A DNA stretch of 64,000 bases. Origin: Rhodospirillaceae bacterium SYSU D60007. GTDB lineage: Bacteria; Pseudomonadota; Alphaproteobacteria; Reyranellales; Reyranellaceae. Every line of letters starts with the position of its first letter. The stretch's first letter is position 1. Below, piece by piece: positions 8,427-17,866 of the stretch. The DNA lies in contig QOCQ01000007.1 in the NCBI GenBank assembly GCA_003574685.1, positions 62,001-126,000 on the forward strand, given 5' to 3'. The notes under the pieces were generated by a model. The model was not told the DNA's origin. It worked only from the letters and a program-made list of their open reading frames with translations, and did not search any database. The position numbers and the translations under genes were made by a program.

Positions 8427-9808
8427 TGCGCTGGTGTCCAGTTCTCAGGCATGTCGCCCTGATTCCCGGGCTGCTGCTGGCGGGCTGTGCCGGCTTCTCG
8501 CCCGATGGCGGCATGTCATTTGTGCAGCACGCCGCCCGCAGCGAGATCGGCAAGGACACCGTCAAGATCACCAGCGAGGCCGCCGCACGCCTCGCACGCG
8601 AGCGCATTGAGTCCCTGCTGGCACAGCCCCAGACGATGGATAGCGCCGTGCAGATCGCGCTGCTGAACAACCGCGGCCTGCAGGCGGCCTATAACGAGCT
8701 CGGCATCTCGGAGGCGGATTTCGTTGCCGCCAGCCTGCCACCCAATCCGCGCATCTCGCTGTCGCGCATCGCCGGCGGCGGCATCGTCGAGACCGAGTTC
8801 GGCATCATCGCCAGTCTTCTGGCGCTGTTCACCATCCCGGCGCGGCGGGATATTGCGGAGCACCGCTTCAGTGCCGCCCAGCACCGCGCGGTCGAAGCCA
8901 CGTTCCGGCTCGCCGCCGACACCCGTCGTGCCTGGATTCGCGCGGTCGCGGCCCGCGAGCTGGCTGGCTTCCTCGTCCAGGCGCGCACCTCAGCGGACGC
9001 CGCCGCTGACCTCATGCGCCGGCTGGGCGAAACCGGCGCCGCCAACAAGCTGGATCAGGCGCGCGCTGCGGCCTTCAACGCCGAGATCGGCATCAGGCTG
9101 GCGCAGGCGCGGCTGCGCGAGCGTGCCGAGCGCGAGGCCCTCGTCCGGCTGCTGGGCCTGTGGGGTGAGGACCGCAACTTCAAGCTGCCTGCCTCGCTGC
9201 CGCCCCTGTCGCGCAATATCGCCACCGCGACCGAGGTCGAGGCGGAGGCGATCCGCAAGCGAATCGACCTGCAGATGGCGCGGCGTGAATTGCAAGCGAC
9301 CGCCCGTTCGCTCGGACTGGTCGAGGCAACCCGCTACGTGTCGCTGCTGGAGCTGGGCGGCCTGGGCAAGCACGAGCGGGAACGGACCGGCGACGGCACC
9401 GAGAAGGCCACGCAGCTCGGCCCTGCCCTTGAGATCGAGATTCCGATCTTCGATCTGGGCGAAACCAGCAAGCGCCGCGCACGGGAAACCTACATGGCCG
9501 CGGTCAACCGTCTGGCCGAAAAGGCGGTGAACGTCCGCTCCGAGGCACGCACCGCCTGGCAGGCCTACCACGCCACGCACGAGATCGCGCGGAAGTATCA
9601 GACCAGCGTCCTGCCGCTGCGCCGGATCGTCTCGGACGAAGCGCTGCTGCGCTACAACGGCATGCTGATCGACGTCTTCGAGCTGCTGACCACGGCGCGC
9701 GAGCAGATCGACAGCACCATGGCCGCCATCGAGGCGCGGCGCGACTTCCTGCTGGCTGAAGTCGATTTCCAGACCGCCATCCTTGGCGGCGGCACCCCCT
9801 TTCAATGA
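8426..9808 (+). CDS. TolC family outer-membrane efflux protein, lipoprotein type
   Basis: A 460-residue outer-membrane efflux protein of the TolC/CusC type. The signal has a lipobox (GLLLAGC, Cys at about residue 21), as in CusC. Two long helical halves follow, with the family's Asn/Ala-rich repeats (IALLNNRGLQAAYNELGISE near residue 75). It follows the small lipoprotein with a one-base overlap and precedes the multicopper oxidase. A copper efflux channel is the natural reading, but no metal RND pump lies in the cassette; the nearest RND pump is 1.4 kb upstream with its own TetR. Confidence 0.82.
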   Translation: MRWCPVLRHVALIPGLLLAGCAGFSPDGGMSFVQHAARSEIGKDTVKITSEAAARLARERIESLLAQPQTMDSAVQIALLNNRGLQAAYNELGISEADFVAASLPPNPRISLSRIAGGGIVETEFGIIASLLALFTIPARRDIAEHRFSAAQHRAVEATFRLAADTRRAWIRAVAARELAGFLVQARTSADAAADLMRRLGETGAANKLDQARAAAFNAEIGIRLAQARLRERAEREALVRLLGLWGEDRNFKLPASLPPLSRNIATATEVEAEAIRKRIDLQMARRELQATARSLGLVEATRYVSLLELGGLGKHERERTGDGTEKATQLGPALEIEIPIFDLGETSKRRARETYMAAVNRLAEKAVNVRSEARTAWQAYHATHEIARKYQTSVLPLRRIVSDEALLRYNGMLIDVFELLTTAREQIDSTMAAIEARRDFLLAEVDFQTAILGGGTPFQ

Positions 9809-9823
9809 TCCGCAGGAGTTCCC

Positions 9824-11215
9824 ATGAGCATCTCTCGCCGCAATCTGCTGGAGACTTCCGGTCTTGCGCTGCTGGGCGCAACGACGGTCAGCGGACGTGC
9901 CCAGGCACAGTCGATTCCCGAAGCGCCTGTGATGGACAAGCCGATCATGCAGGCGCCGCTGTTTCCCGCCAGCGGGCCCGACTACCAGCCGGTCGTCACG
10001 CTGAATGGCTGGACCCTGCCGTGGCGCATGAACGGCGACTGGAAGGAGTTTCATCTTGTCGCCGAGCCGGTGGTGCGCGAAATCGCGCCGGGCATGGTGG
10101 CGCATCTCTGGGGCTACAACGGCCAAAGCCCCGGCCCGACCATCGAGGCGGTCGAGGGCGACAAGGTGCGCATCTTCGTGACCAACCGCCTGCCCGAGCA
10201 TACGACCATCCACTGGCACGGCCAGTTGCTGCCCTGCGGCATGGACGGAGTCGGTGGGCTGACGCAGCCGCACATCAAGCCCGGCAAGACCTTTGTCTAC
10301 GAATTCCAGCTCAGGAAGAGCGGGACCTTCATGTACCACCCGCACGCTGACGAGATGGTGCAGATGGCCATGGGCATGATGGGCTTCTTCGTCGTGCACC
10401 CGCGCGATCCGGCGTTGCATCGCGTCGATCGCGACTTCGTCTTCCTGCTGAACGCCTTCGACATTGATCCCGGCACGCGCGTACCCAGGGTCAGCACGAT
10501 GCTCGAGTTCAATCTCTGGGCATGGAACAGCCGTGTCTTTCCCGGCATCGACCCGCTGGTGGTGCGCCAGGGCGATCGGGTGCGGGTACGTATCGGCAAT
10601 CTGACGATGACCAATCACCCAATCCACATGCACGGCTATGATTTCGAGGTCACCTGCACCGATGGCGGCTGGGTAAGGCCCGAGGCCCGATGGCCAGAGG
10701 TCACCATCGACATTCCGGTCGGCGGAATGCGTGCCTACGAGTTCGTCGCCGACGCACCCGGCGACTGGGCGATCCACTGCCACAAGTCGCATCACACCAT
10801 GAATGCGATGGGACACGACGTGCGCACCTGGGTCGGAGTCGACAAGCGCGACATCGCCCGTCGTATCCGTGGACTGGTGCCCGGCTACATGCCCATGGGC
10901 TCGGCCGGCATGGCGGAGATGGGCAGCATGGAAATGCCGTTGCCCGACAATACGCTGCCCATGATGACCGGCTTCGGTCCGTTCGGGCCGATGGAGATGG
11001 GCGGCATGTTCTCGGTCGTGAAGGTGCGCGAAGGCCTGGCGCCAAACGACTATAGCGACCCCGGCCCGTACAAACATCCGGCCGGCACTGTGGCCTACGA
11101 ATGGACCGGCGAGCCCGCGCCTGTGAAGCGCGCCGCACAGCCGGTGCCTGACGCTGGTACGCGCAATATCGGCCGTGCCGTCAAACCATCCGGCGGCCAC
11201 AAAGGCCATCACTGA
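9824..11215 (+). CDS. Tat-exported multicopper oxidase (copper resistance)
   Basis: A 463-residue multicopper oxidase. The Tat signal SRRNLLE (residues 4-10) ends near an AQA site at 26-28. The four copper-binding blocks are visible: HWHG at 130-133, HPH at 172-174, HPIHMHG at 265-271 and HCHKSHH at 318-324, which together supply the type 1 and trinuclear sites. A Met-rich tail (about 355-395, for example MPMGSAGMAEMGSMEM) suits Cu(I) binding. Such enzymes oxidise toxic Cu(I) to Cu(II) in the periplasm. It lies 15 bases after the TolC-like gene and before a cupredoxin. At 463 residues it is shorter than CopA of Pseudomonas. Confidence 0.88.
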   Translation: MSISRRNLLETSGLALLGATTVSGRAQAQSIPEAPVMDKPIMQAPLFPASGPDYQPVVTLNGWTLPWRMNGDWKEFHLVAEPVVREIAPGMVAHLWGYNGQSPGPTIEAVEGDKVRIFVTNRLPEHTTIHWHGQLLPCGMDGVGGLTQPHIKPGKTFVYEFQLRKSGTFMYHPHADEMVQMAMGMMGFFVVHPRDPALHRVDRDFVFLLNAFDIDPGTRVPRVSTMLEFNLWAWNSRVFPGIDPLVVRQGDRVRVRIGNLTMTNHPIHMHGYDFEVTCTDGGWVRPEARWPEVTIDIPVGGMRAYEFVADAPGDWAIHCHKSHHTMNAMGHDVRTWVGVDKRDIARRIRGLVPGYMPMGSAGMAEMGSMEMPLPDNTLPMMTGFGPFGPMEMGGMFSVVKVREGLAPNDYSDPGPYKHPAGTVAYEWTGEPAPVKRAAQPVPDAGTRNIGRAVKPSGGHKGHH

Positions 11216-11252
11216 CGAACAAATCTTCCCGTCGCAGGTGAGGAGGCAGGCA

Positions 11253-11744
11253 ATGAATCCGACGATAGCGATGGCAACCATCATGATTGGGCTGGCAATG
11301 ACTGGCGCCGTCCTTGCCGGTCCCGGGCACAAGCCGGGCCATGGCCACAGCCACGAAGCCAAGACTGCCTATGGCGTGCCGGGTGACCCCGGAAAGCCGG
11401 CGCGGATCGTCCATATCGCGATGCGTGAGGCTGACGGAAAGATGCTGTTCGTGCCCGACCGGATCGAGGTACGTCGCGGCGAACAAATCCGGTTCATGCT
11501 GCGCAATAATGGCAAGGTTGACCACGAGTTCGTACTGGCGACGCTGGAGGAAAACCTGAAGCACGCCGAGGAAATGAAGAAGAACCCGGACATGGAGCAC
11601 GACGATCCCAATGCGAGGCGGCTCGCTCCCGGGAAGACTGGCCAAATCCTGTGGCGCTTCATCAAGACCGGTGAGTTCGATTTCGCATGCCTGATTCCCG
11701 GCCATCGTGAATCCGGGATGTTCGGCACGGTGATCGTGAAGTAG
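11253..11744 (+). CDS. Cupredoxin family copper-binding protein
   Basis: A 163-residue periplasmic cupredoxin. A signal peptide (to about LAGPG, residue 25) is followed by a His-rich linker (HKPGHGHSH). The type 1 copper ligands are His91 in DHEF, Cys146 and His151 in ACLIPGH, and Met156. A Met/Asp/His-rich loop (about 104-118) is inserted between them. The ATG at 11253 has GAGGAG at a good distance; an ORF extending to 11175 overlaps the oxidase and is rejected. It probably exchanges copper or electrons with the multicopper oxidase encoded just upstream. Confidence 0.85.
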   Translation: MNPTIAMATIMIGLAMTGAVLAGPGHKPGHGHSHEAKTAYGVPGDPGKPARIVHIAMREADGKMLFVPDRIEVRRGEQIRFMLRNNGKVDHEFVLATLEENLKHAEEMKKNPDMEHDDPNARRLAPGKTGQILWRFIKTGEFDFACLIPGHRESGMFGTVIVK

Positions 11745-11770
11745 TTCGGACGTCCTGAACGGAGATTCCT

Positions 11771-12070
11771 ATGCGCAAGTTGACAGCTTCGTTCGCCATG
11801 GCCGCGGCACTCGTGCTCGGCGGGCCCTTGATCGCGCTGGCGCAATCCGTCCCGGCTGATGGCCAGGTGACGAAGATAGACGAGGCAGCAGGCAAGATCA
11901 CCCTCAAGCATGGTCCGATCAGAAATCTCGACATGGGTTCCATGACGATGGTGTTTCGCGTGCAGGACCCCGCGATGCTCAAGGTCATAAGGGTTGGTGA
12001 TCGGGTGAAGTTCGAGGCCGAGCGCGTCAACGGCGCGATCACCATCACGAAGATGCAGAAGGTGAGGTGA
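11771..12070 (+). CDS. CusF-like periplasmic copper chaperone
   Basis: A 99-residue protein: a signal peptide ending at about residue 25 (ALAQS), then a small beta-barrel of the CusF/CusX family. Metal-site residues are His47, Met58 and Met60 in the block KHGPIRNLDMGSMTMVF. The Trp that caps Cu(I) in E. coli CusF is replaced by Met55, giving a possible His/Met3 site. CusF normally hands Cu(I)/Ag(I) to CusB. Here no CusB homologue is adjacent, so the partner may be the oxidase or the cupredoxin 26 bases upstream. Confidence 0.85.
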   Translation: MRKLTASFAMAAALVLGGPLIALAQSVPADGQVTKIDEAAGKITLKHGPIRNLDMGSMTMVFRVQDPAMLKVIRVGDRVKFEAERVNGAITITKMQKVR

Positions 12071-12171
12071 TTGTTCGCGGCGCGTCACTGTGCTGAGAAC
12101 ATTTCTATGTTTGACAATTATTTCCATTTCTGAAAACTAATATACGCATCACGCACGCCAGGGAGGTCGCC

Positions 12172-12624
12172 ATGAGTGAGGAAAGTGCGGTGGTTCCGGC
12201 ATTGAGCTACGACGATCCGCGTGCGGCCATTGCCTTTCTCGAAGCTGCCTTCGGCTTCGAGGTGTCGCTTCTGGTGACGGATTCCGAGGATCGCGTCGGG
12301 CATGCCGAGCTTGTGTATGGCAACGGCCGCATCATGCTCGGCGAGGCCGGCTGGGCCGACTGGGCCAAAAGTCCGAAGGCGGCGGGCGGCGCCAACACGC
12401 AGAGCGTCCATGTCGCGGTCACCGACATCGATGCGCACTGCCGGCGGGCGCGTGCGGCCGGCGCCGAGATCATCGCCGAGCCTGCCGACCAGTTTTATGG
12501 CGACCGCACCTATCGCGCGCGCGATCCCGAAGGCCACGTGTGGAACTTCGCGCAGCGCATACGGGAGGTTTCGCCTGCGGAAATGGAAGCTGCCACCGGC
12601 TTCCGCGTCACGATGAAGCCGTGA
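12172..12624 (+). CDS. VOC (glyoxalase/bleomycin resistance-like) protein
   Basis: A 150-residue vicinal-oxygen-chelate fold protein resembling PhnB/YdeN-type glyoxalase-like proteins. It has the typical opening PALSYDDPRAAIAFLEAAFG and a closing metal-side segment YRARDPEGHVWNFAQ, with Glu/His positions at each half. Substrate unknown. It lies five bases before an ArsR regulator, and an ArsR/SRPBCC/VOC set is a common small operon in Proteobacteria. An AT-rich stretch (12085-12150) before it probably holds the promoter. Confidence 0.8.
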   Translation: MSEESAVVPALSYDDPRAAIAFLEAAFGFEVSLLVTDSEDRVGHAELVYGNGRIMLGEAGWADWAKSPKAAGGANTQSVHVAVTDIDAHCRRARAAGAEIIAEPADQFYGDRTYRARDPEGHVWNFAQRIREVSPAEMEAATGFRVTMKP

Positions 12625-12629
12625 CAGCG

Positions 12630-12968
12630 ATGGCCGCGGATATTGATCGCACTTTGGCGGCGCTGGCCGATCCGGTGCGCCGCCAGGCGATCGACGCGTT
12701 GCGGCAGGGGCCGCGCCGGCCGGCGGAACTGGCGGCCGCCTTCAAGGTCAGCGCGCCGGTCATGAGCAAGCACCTGCGCGTGCTGCGCAAGAGCCGGCTG
12801 GTCGAGGAAGTGCCAGTCGAGGACGATGCGCGCATGCGGCTCTATCGCCTGCGGCCGGAACCGTTCGACGACCTCGGCGCGTGGCTGGAACAGGTGCAGA
12901 CGTTCTGGAGCGACCAGCTCGGCGCCTTCAAGGACCATGTCGCGCGCCGCCAGCGGAGCCGGCGGTGA
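12630..12968 (+). CDS. ArsR family winged-helix regulator
   Basis: A 112-residue ArsR/SmtB-type repressor: RTLAALADPVRRQAIDALRQ forms the first helices and the recognition helix is in SAPVMSKHLRVLRKSRLV (41-58). No Cys metal site is visible, so it belongs to the non-metal branch that is often paired with AHSA1 proteins. The ATG at 12630 is used; a GTG at 12621 overlapping the VOC stop is an alternative. Its stop overlaps the GTG of the next gene (GTGA), which implies coupled translation. Confidence 0.88.
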   Translation: MAADIDRTLAALADPVRRQAIDALRQGPRRPAELAAAFKVSAPVMSKHLRVLRKSRLVEEVPVEDDARMRLYRLRPEPFDDLGAWLEQVQTFWSDQLGAFKDHVARRQRSRR

Positions 12969-13447
12969 GCGCCAAGGTGATGGTCGCGGTGACGGTGGCG
13001 GCCGATGCGGCCACCGCGTTCGACATCTTCACGCAAGAGGTCGATGCATGGTGGCGGCGCGGACCGAAATACCGTTTCGGCGGCAGGAAGTCGGGCACCA
13101 TGCGCTTCGAGCCGGGCATCGGCGGCCGGCTGGTCGAGGTTTACGACGAGGGTGCCGGCGATCTTTATGAAGTCGGCAAGATCCTCGTCTGGGAACCCGG
13201 CGCACGGCTCAGCTTCGAATGGCGTGCGCCCAACTACCGCGTGGGGCAAGTGACAGTCGTCGAGGTACGGTTCGCGCCGTCACAGCATGGCACACGCGTC
13301 ATCGTCGAGCATCGCGGCTGGGAAACCCTGCCAGCACGCCATCCGGCGCGGCACGGCATGGAAGAGATGGCGTTCCTGCACAGCATGTCCGGCTGGTGGC
13401 AAGAGCAGCTCGGCAGCCTGAAGAACCTCAGGGAAAGAAATCCATGA
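12965..13447 (+). CDS. SRPBCC/AHSA1 domain protein
   Basis: A 160-residue protein of the START-like SRPBCC superfamily (AHSA1 branch), with the typical VTVAADAATAFDIFTQEVDAWW opening (in parts) and the closing GWWQEQLGSL helix. The start is GTG at 12965, overlapping the ArsR stop by four bases. ArsR/AHSA1 pairs are common, and the AHSA1 protein may bind the small ligand sensed by the regulator; that is inferred. Its own stop overlaps the methyltransferase ATG by four bases. Confidence 0.83.
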   Translation: MSAKVMVAVTVAADAATAFDIFTQEVDAWWRRGPKYRFGGRKSGTMRFEPGIGGRLVEVYDEGAGDLYEVGKILVWEPGARLSFEWRAPNYRVGQVTVVEVRFAPSQHGTRVIVEHRGWETLPARHPARHGMEEMAFLHSMSGWWQEQLGSLKNLRERNP

Positions 13448-14469
13448 CCGCGCAGGATATGCCACCGCCGATCGCCCTCTTCCGGATGGTCACCGGCTAC
13501 TATGTATCACGCGCCGTCCACCTTGCGGCGGAGCTGGGTATTGCCGATCTGCTGGCCGCAGGTCCGCAAGGCAGCGATGCCCTTGCGAAGGCCACTGCCA
13601 GCCATGGGCCGTCACTGCAGCGCGTCCTGCGGCTACTGGCCAGTGCCGGAGTCCTGGCAGAGGAAGCCGACGGCCGCTTCTCGCTGACGCCCACAGGCAA
13701 CTGCCTGCGCACGGACATTCCCGGCTCGATGCATGCCGCAGCCCTCGTGTTTGGCGGAATCACGCAACAGGCGTGGTCCGGATTGCGCCACAGCGTGCAG
13801 ACCGGCAAACCGGCCTTTGCCGAGGTGTTTGGCGCTGAGCCCTTCGAGTATCTGGCGCGGCATCCCGAGGACGCAGCCGCCTTCGACCTTGCCATGTCCG
13901 GCTTCACACGCATGATCGCGGGCGCCGTGGCCGCTGCCTGGGATTTCTCGTCCTTCGCCACAGTGATGGATGTCGGCGGCGGCAACGGCATGCTGCTGGA
14001 AGGAATCCTGGCCGCGAATCCCGGGCTGCGCGGCATCCTGTTCGATCTGCCGCATGTCGCCGAGCGCGCCCGCGAGCGGCTGCGGGCTACCGGAGTGGCA
14101 GGTCGGTGCCAGATCCTCGCCGGCGATTTCTTCGAAGTAGTACCCCCAGGCGCCGATGCCTGCCTGCTCAAGCACGTGATCCATGACTGGGACGATGAGC
14201 GCGCTGCCGTTATCCTGCGCAACTGTCATCGCGCGATGGGTCCGAACGGCACGCTGCTGCTGGTCGAAGGCGTCTACCCGCCGCGGATCGATACCTCCGA
14301 TGCGGCCATCTCCGCGGCATCCAACGACGTCAACATGCTGGTCTGCACCGGCGGCCGGCAGCGCTCGGAGCAGGAGTTCCGCGAGCTCTACAAAGCTGCC
14401 GGCTTCCGGCTGACACGCATTGTCCCTACGCCCGCCCGGGTGTGCGTGATCGAAGGCGTAAAGGCCTGA
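13444..14469 (+). CDS. SAM-dependent O-methyltransferase (family 2, COMT-like)
   Basis: A 341-residue methyltransferase with an N-terminal dimerisation winged helix (about 10-95) and a Rossmann domain. The SAM motif DVGGGNG is at residues 176-182, and the catalytic-base region LKHVIHDWDDE holds His247, as in plant-type and hydroxyindole O-methyltransferases. It probably methylates a phenolic or enolic hydroxyl; the substrate is unknown. The ATG overlaps the stop of the SRPBCC gene (ATGA), so ArsR, SRPBCC and methyltransferase form one coupled operon. Confidence 0.85.
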   Translation: MTAQDMPPPIALFRMVTGYYVSRAVHLAAELGIADLLAAGPQGSDALAKATASHGPSLQRVLRLLASAGVLAEEADGRFSLTPTGNCLRTDIPGSMHAAALVFGGITQQAWSGLRHSVQTGKPAFAEVFGAEPFEYLARHPEDAAAFDLAMSGFTRMIAGAVAAAWDFSSFATVMDVGGGNGMLLEGILAANPGLRGILFDLPHVAERARERLRATGVAGRCQILAGDFFEVVPPGADACLLKHVIHDWDDERAAVILRNCHRAMGPNGTLLLVEGVYPPRIDTSDAAISAASNDVNMLVCTGGRQRSEQEFRELYKAAGFRLTRIVPTPARVCVIEGVKA

Positions 14470-14480
14470 CGCCAGAATAG

Positions 14481-14588
14481 CTTCATGGTGAGCACAGGTG
14501 GATGCTTCGCATCCACCGGGTCGAACCATGAAGCGCCCGCACTACCGCTCTGCGACGCCTTCATGGTTCGACAGGCTCACGATGAAGG
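14481..14588. repeat. Cruciform-type dispersed repeat, copy 1
   Basis: A 108-base intergenic element almost identical to 40045-40150. Its ends pair (CTTCATGGTGAGC with GCTCACGATGAAG, one mismatch here). Inside are two hairpins: GGTGGATGC/GCATCCACC around TTC, and GTCGAACCATGAAG/CTTCATGGTTCGAC. The whole can fold as a three-way junction. It lies between the convergent methyltransferase and coxM-like genes and may also help end transcription. No transposase is attached. Confidence 0.85.
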
Positions 14589-14620
14589 CTAGCTCACCAT
14601 GAAGGCTATGCGGCGCTGGC

Positions 14621-15415
14621 TCAGCCGGCTGCTGCGACGGCGCGCTTGGCCATCACGGTCACGAGATGGGCGCGGTACTCGGGGCTGCCGTGGATATCGC
14701 CGTTCAGGCCGTTGGCCGGAACCTTGATGCCGGCCACCGCGTCGGCGGACCAGTTCTTGGCCAGCGCGTCCTCCATCGCCTTCACCCGGAAGGCACACGG
14801 GCCGGCACCGGTCACGGCAACGCGCGGCCCGGAGCTGGTCTGCGCCACGAAGACACCCACCATTGCGTAGCGCGAGGCTGGGTTGGGGAATTTCATGTAC
14901 GCGGCCTTGGCCGGCTTGGGGAATGTCACGGAGGTGATGATCTCGCCTTCCTTCAGGGCGGTCTCGAACAGGCCCTTGAAGAAGTCGTCGGCGGCGATCG
15001 TGCGCTCGTTGGTGGTGATCGTGGCGCCCAGCCCCAGCACTGCCGCCGGATAATCGGCAGCGGGATCGCTGTTGGCCAGCGAGCCGCCGATGGTGCCGCG
15101 GTTGCGCACCTGGCCGTCGCCGATATTGGCCGCCAGTTTGGCAAGTGCGGGGATCGCCTTCGCAACGTCGGCAGAAGCCGCCACCTCGGCGTGCTTCGTC
15201 ATGGCGCCAACCGTCACGCCATTGCCGTCCACCTTGATGCCGCGCAGCTCGCCGATGGCAGCGAGATCAATGACATCCGATGGCTGCGCAAGGCGCTGCT
15301 TCAGGGTTGGAATGAGCGTCATCCCGCCGGCCAGGAGCTTGCCGTCGGCTGCCTTCTTGAGCGCAGCCAGCGCATCGGCCATCGATTTCGGCTTGTGATA
15401 AGCAAAATCGTACAT
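14621..15415 (-). CDS. Molybdenum hydroxylase FAD-binding subunit (CoxM-like)
   Basis: A 264-residue medium subunit of the xanthine oxidase/CO dehydrogenase family. The FAD motifs are AGG at residues 29-31 and TIGGSLANSDP from 108. It takes electrons from the iron-sulfur subunit and passes them to an acceptor. The ATG at 15415 gives the family's usual MYDFAYHKPKS start. Last gene of a minus-strand run S-L-M, 26 bases after the large subunit. Confidence 0.9.
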   Translation of the reverse strand: MYDFAYHKPKSMADALAALKKAADGKLLAGGMTLIPTLKQRLAQPSDVIDLAAIGELRGIKVDGNGVTVGAMTKHAEVAASADVAKAIPALAKLAANIGDGQVRNRGTIGGSLANSDPAADYPAAVLGLGATITTNERTIAADDFFKGLFETALKEGEIITSVTFPKPAKAAYMKFPNPASRYAMVGVFVAQTSSGPRVAVTGAGPCAFRVKAMEDALAKNWSADAVAGIKVPANGLNGDIHGSPEYRAHLVTVMAKRAVAAAG

Positions 15416-15441
15416 CGCGTCCTCCTCGACCCGTGTCGCGC

Positions 15442-17811
15442 TCAGTGCGCGTGAATGGCCTGCCAGACGCGCTGCGGCGTGGCTGGCATTTCGATGCGAT
15501 CCTGCGCGCCCACCTGGGCCAACGCATCGCGTACGGCGTTCATGACGGCGGCCGGCGCGGCAATGGCACCCGCCTCGCCGCACCCTTTCACGCCCAGCGG
15601 ATTGTGCGGGCAGGGCGTCACCTGGTAGCCCAGGTTGAACGACGGCAGGTTATCGGCGCGCGGCATGGTGTAATCCATGTAGGAGCCGCTCAGAAGCTGG
15701 CCCGACTCCTTGTCGTACACGGTGTATTCCAGCAGGGCCTGCCCGACGCCCTGGGCAATGCCGCCATGGACCTGGCCCTCGACGATCATCGGGTTCACGA
15801 CGTTGCCGAAATCGTCGACCGCGACGAAGTTCACGATCTCGACGCCGCCGGTATCGGGGTCAACCTCGACCTCGCAGATCTGCGTGCCCGACGGGTAGGT
15901 GAAGTTCGACGGGTCATAGAACGCGTTCTCGTCCATCCCCGGCTCGAGCTTGTCGAGCGGATAGTTGTGCGGCACGTAGGCAGAGAATACGGCCTGACCC
16001 AGCGGGACGTTCTTGTCGGTCCCGGTCACCTTGAAGGCGCCGTTCTCGAACACGATGTCGGCCTCGGCGGCCTCCATCAGGTGAGCGGCGATCTTCTTGC
16101 CCTTGGCGATGATCTTGTCGGCGGCCTTCATGATCGCCGACCCGCCGACCGCCAGCGAACGCGAGCCGTAGCTGCCCATCCCGAACGGCACCTGCGCCGT
16201 GTCGCCATGCACCACCTCGATCTGGTCCAGCGGAATGCCGAGCTTGTCCGAGACGATCTGGGCGAAGGTGGTTTCGTGGCTCTGCCCGTGGCTGTGCGAG
16301 CCGGTCAGGATCTGAAGATTGCCGGTCGGATTGAAGCGAAGCTGCGCGCTCTCCCACTGTCCGACGCCTGCACCCAGCGAGCCGACCACGGCCGAAGGCG
16401 CCAGCCCGCATGCCTCGATGTAGGACGAGATGCCGATGCCGCGCAGCTTGCCCTTCGCCTTGGCGGCGGCCTTGCGCTCACTGGCGCCGGCATAATCGGC
16501 CAGCTTCATGGCCTGGTCCAGGATCGGCGTGTAGTTGCCCGAGTCGTAGGTGAGCGCGACGGGCGTCTGGTACGGAAAGGCGCCGGCAGCGATGAAGTTG
16601 CGCTTGCGCAGCTCCGCCGGATCGATGTTCATCTCGCGCGCAGCCTTGCTGACGATCGTCTCCAGCAGGTAGGTGGCTTCGGGCCGCCCGGCGCCGCGAT
16701 AGGCATCGACCGGCGCCGTATGAGTGAACACCGCGCGCACGTTGCAGTGGATCGCGGGCGTCGTGTACTGGCCGGCCAGAAGCGTGCCGTAGAGATAGGT
16801 CGGCACCGCCGTGGCAAAGGTCGAGAGATAGGCGCCCATGTTGGCGATGGTGTCGACCTTCAGCGCCAGGAACTTGCCGTCCTTGTCCAGCGCCAGCTCC
16901 GCGTGCGTGACATGGTCGCGGCCGTGCGCGTCCGTCATGAAGGATTCGCTGCGCTCGGCCGTCCACTTGATGGCGCGGCCCGTCTTGCCGGCCGCCCACA
17001 GCACCAGCGTCTCGTCGGCATAAATGAAGATCTTGGAGCCGAAGCCGCCACCCACGTCAGGTGCCACCACGCGCAGCTTGTGCTCGGGAATGCCGAGGAC
17101 AAAAGCAGACAGCACCAGCCGCGTGACATGCGGGTTCTGGCTGGTGGTGTAGAGCGTGTAGGTGCCGGTGCCGCGGTCATACTCCGCCGCCGCGGCACGC
17201 GGCTCCATGGCATTGGGCACGAGGCGGTTGTTCACGAGGTCAAGCTTCGTGATATGCGCCGCCCTGGCAAAAGCGGCATCCACCGCCGCCTTGTCGCCCA
17301 GCTCCCAGTCGTAGCTCAGATTGCCCGGCACGTCGGCGTGCACCTGTACGGCGCTCGCAGCAACGGCGGCTGCCGGATCGATCACGGCCGGCAGCACCTC
17401 ATAGTCAACCTCGATCTGCTCGGCAGCGTCCCTCGCCTGCGCCGCCGTATCGGCAATCACCATAGCGACCGTGTCACCAACATAACGCACCGTGTCGAGC
17501 GCGATGGCGGGATGGCCCGGCGCCTTGTGCGGCTCGCCATGCTTGTCCTTGACCACCCAGCCACAGATCAGGCCGCCGACCTTGGCATCGGCCACGTCCT
17601 TGCCGGTGAAGACGGCGACCACGCCCGGTGCGGCGGCCGCCTTTGAGGTGTCGATGCTCCTGATCCGCGCATGGGCGTGCGGGGAGCGCAGGAAATACGC
17701 GTAGGTGCAGCGCGCAAGCTGCAGGTCATCGACGTATCGTCCGGCACCTGTCAGAAAGCGCCGGTCCTCCGTTCGACGCACACGCTCGCCGATCCTGGCA
17801 ACGTTGCCCAT
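15442..17811 (-). CDS. Molybdenum hydroxylase large subunit (form II CoxL-like)
   Basis: A 789-residue molybdopterin cytosine dinucleotide subunit of the xanthine oxidase family. The active-site loop reads AYRGAGR at residues 370-376. The AYxCSFR loop of true, form I CO dehydrogenase is absent, so there is no Mo-Cu cysteine. The conserved catalytic Glu lies near residue 746 in GCGEAGAI. These form II enzymes hydroxylate aldehydes, purines or other heterocycles, often with the substrate unknown. It sits between the FAD and 2Fe-2S subunits. Annotation as CO dehydrogenase would be misleading. Confidence 0.9.
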   Translation of the reverse strand: MGNVARIGERVRRTEDRRFLTGAGRYVDDLQLARCTYAYFLRSPHAHARIRSIDTSKAAAAPGVVAVFTGKDVADAKVGGLICGWVVKDKHGEPHKAPGHPAIALDTVRYVGDTVAMVIADTAAQARDAAEQIEVDYEVLPAVIDPAAAVAASAVQVHADVPGNLSYDWELGDKAAVDAAFARAAHITKLDLVNNRLVPNAMEPRAAAAEYDRGTGTYTLYTTSQNPHVTRLVLSAFVLGIPEHKLRVVAPDVGGGFGSKIFIYADETLVLWAAGKTGRAIKWTAERSESFMTDAHGRDHVTHAELALDKDGKFLALKVDTIANMGAYLSTFATAVPTYLYGTLLAGQYTTPAIHCNVRAVFTHTAPVDAYRGAGRPEATYLLETIVSKAAREMNIDPAELRKRNFIAAGAFPYQTPVALTYDSGNYTPILDQAMKLADYAGASERKAAAKAKGKLRGIGISSYIEACGLAPSAVVGSLGAGVGQWESAQLRFNPTGNLQILTGSHSHGQSHETTFAQIVSDKLGIPLDQIEVVHGDTAQVPFGMGSYGSRSLAVGGSAIMKAADKIIAKGKKIAAHLMEAAEADIVFENGAFKVTGTDKNVPLGQAVFSAYVPHNYPLDKLEPGMDENAFYDPSNFTYPSGTQICEVEVDPDTGGVEIVNFVAVDDFGNVVNPMIVEGQVHGGIAQGVGQALLEYTVYDKESGQLLSGSYMDYTMPRADNLPSFNLGYQVTPCPHNPLGVKGCGEAGAIAAPAAVMNAVRDALAQVGAQDRIEMPATPQRVWQAIHAH

Positions 17812-17866
17812 GGCTCCCTCCCTCGAGGCGCTGTCCGCTTGCTTGTTGTGATCCGGACAGGCGAAT

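Noticed and set aside
8990-11362. A 790-residue minus-strand ORF
   Set aside because: It lies opposite the TolC-like and multicopper oxidase genes, whose motifs and signal peptides are clear.
15433-17646. A 737-residue plus-strand ORF
   Set aside because: It is the shadow of the molybdenum hydroxylase large subunit, a common effect of high GC; its composition is Arg/Gly/His-rich and lacks domain motifs.
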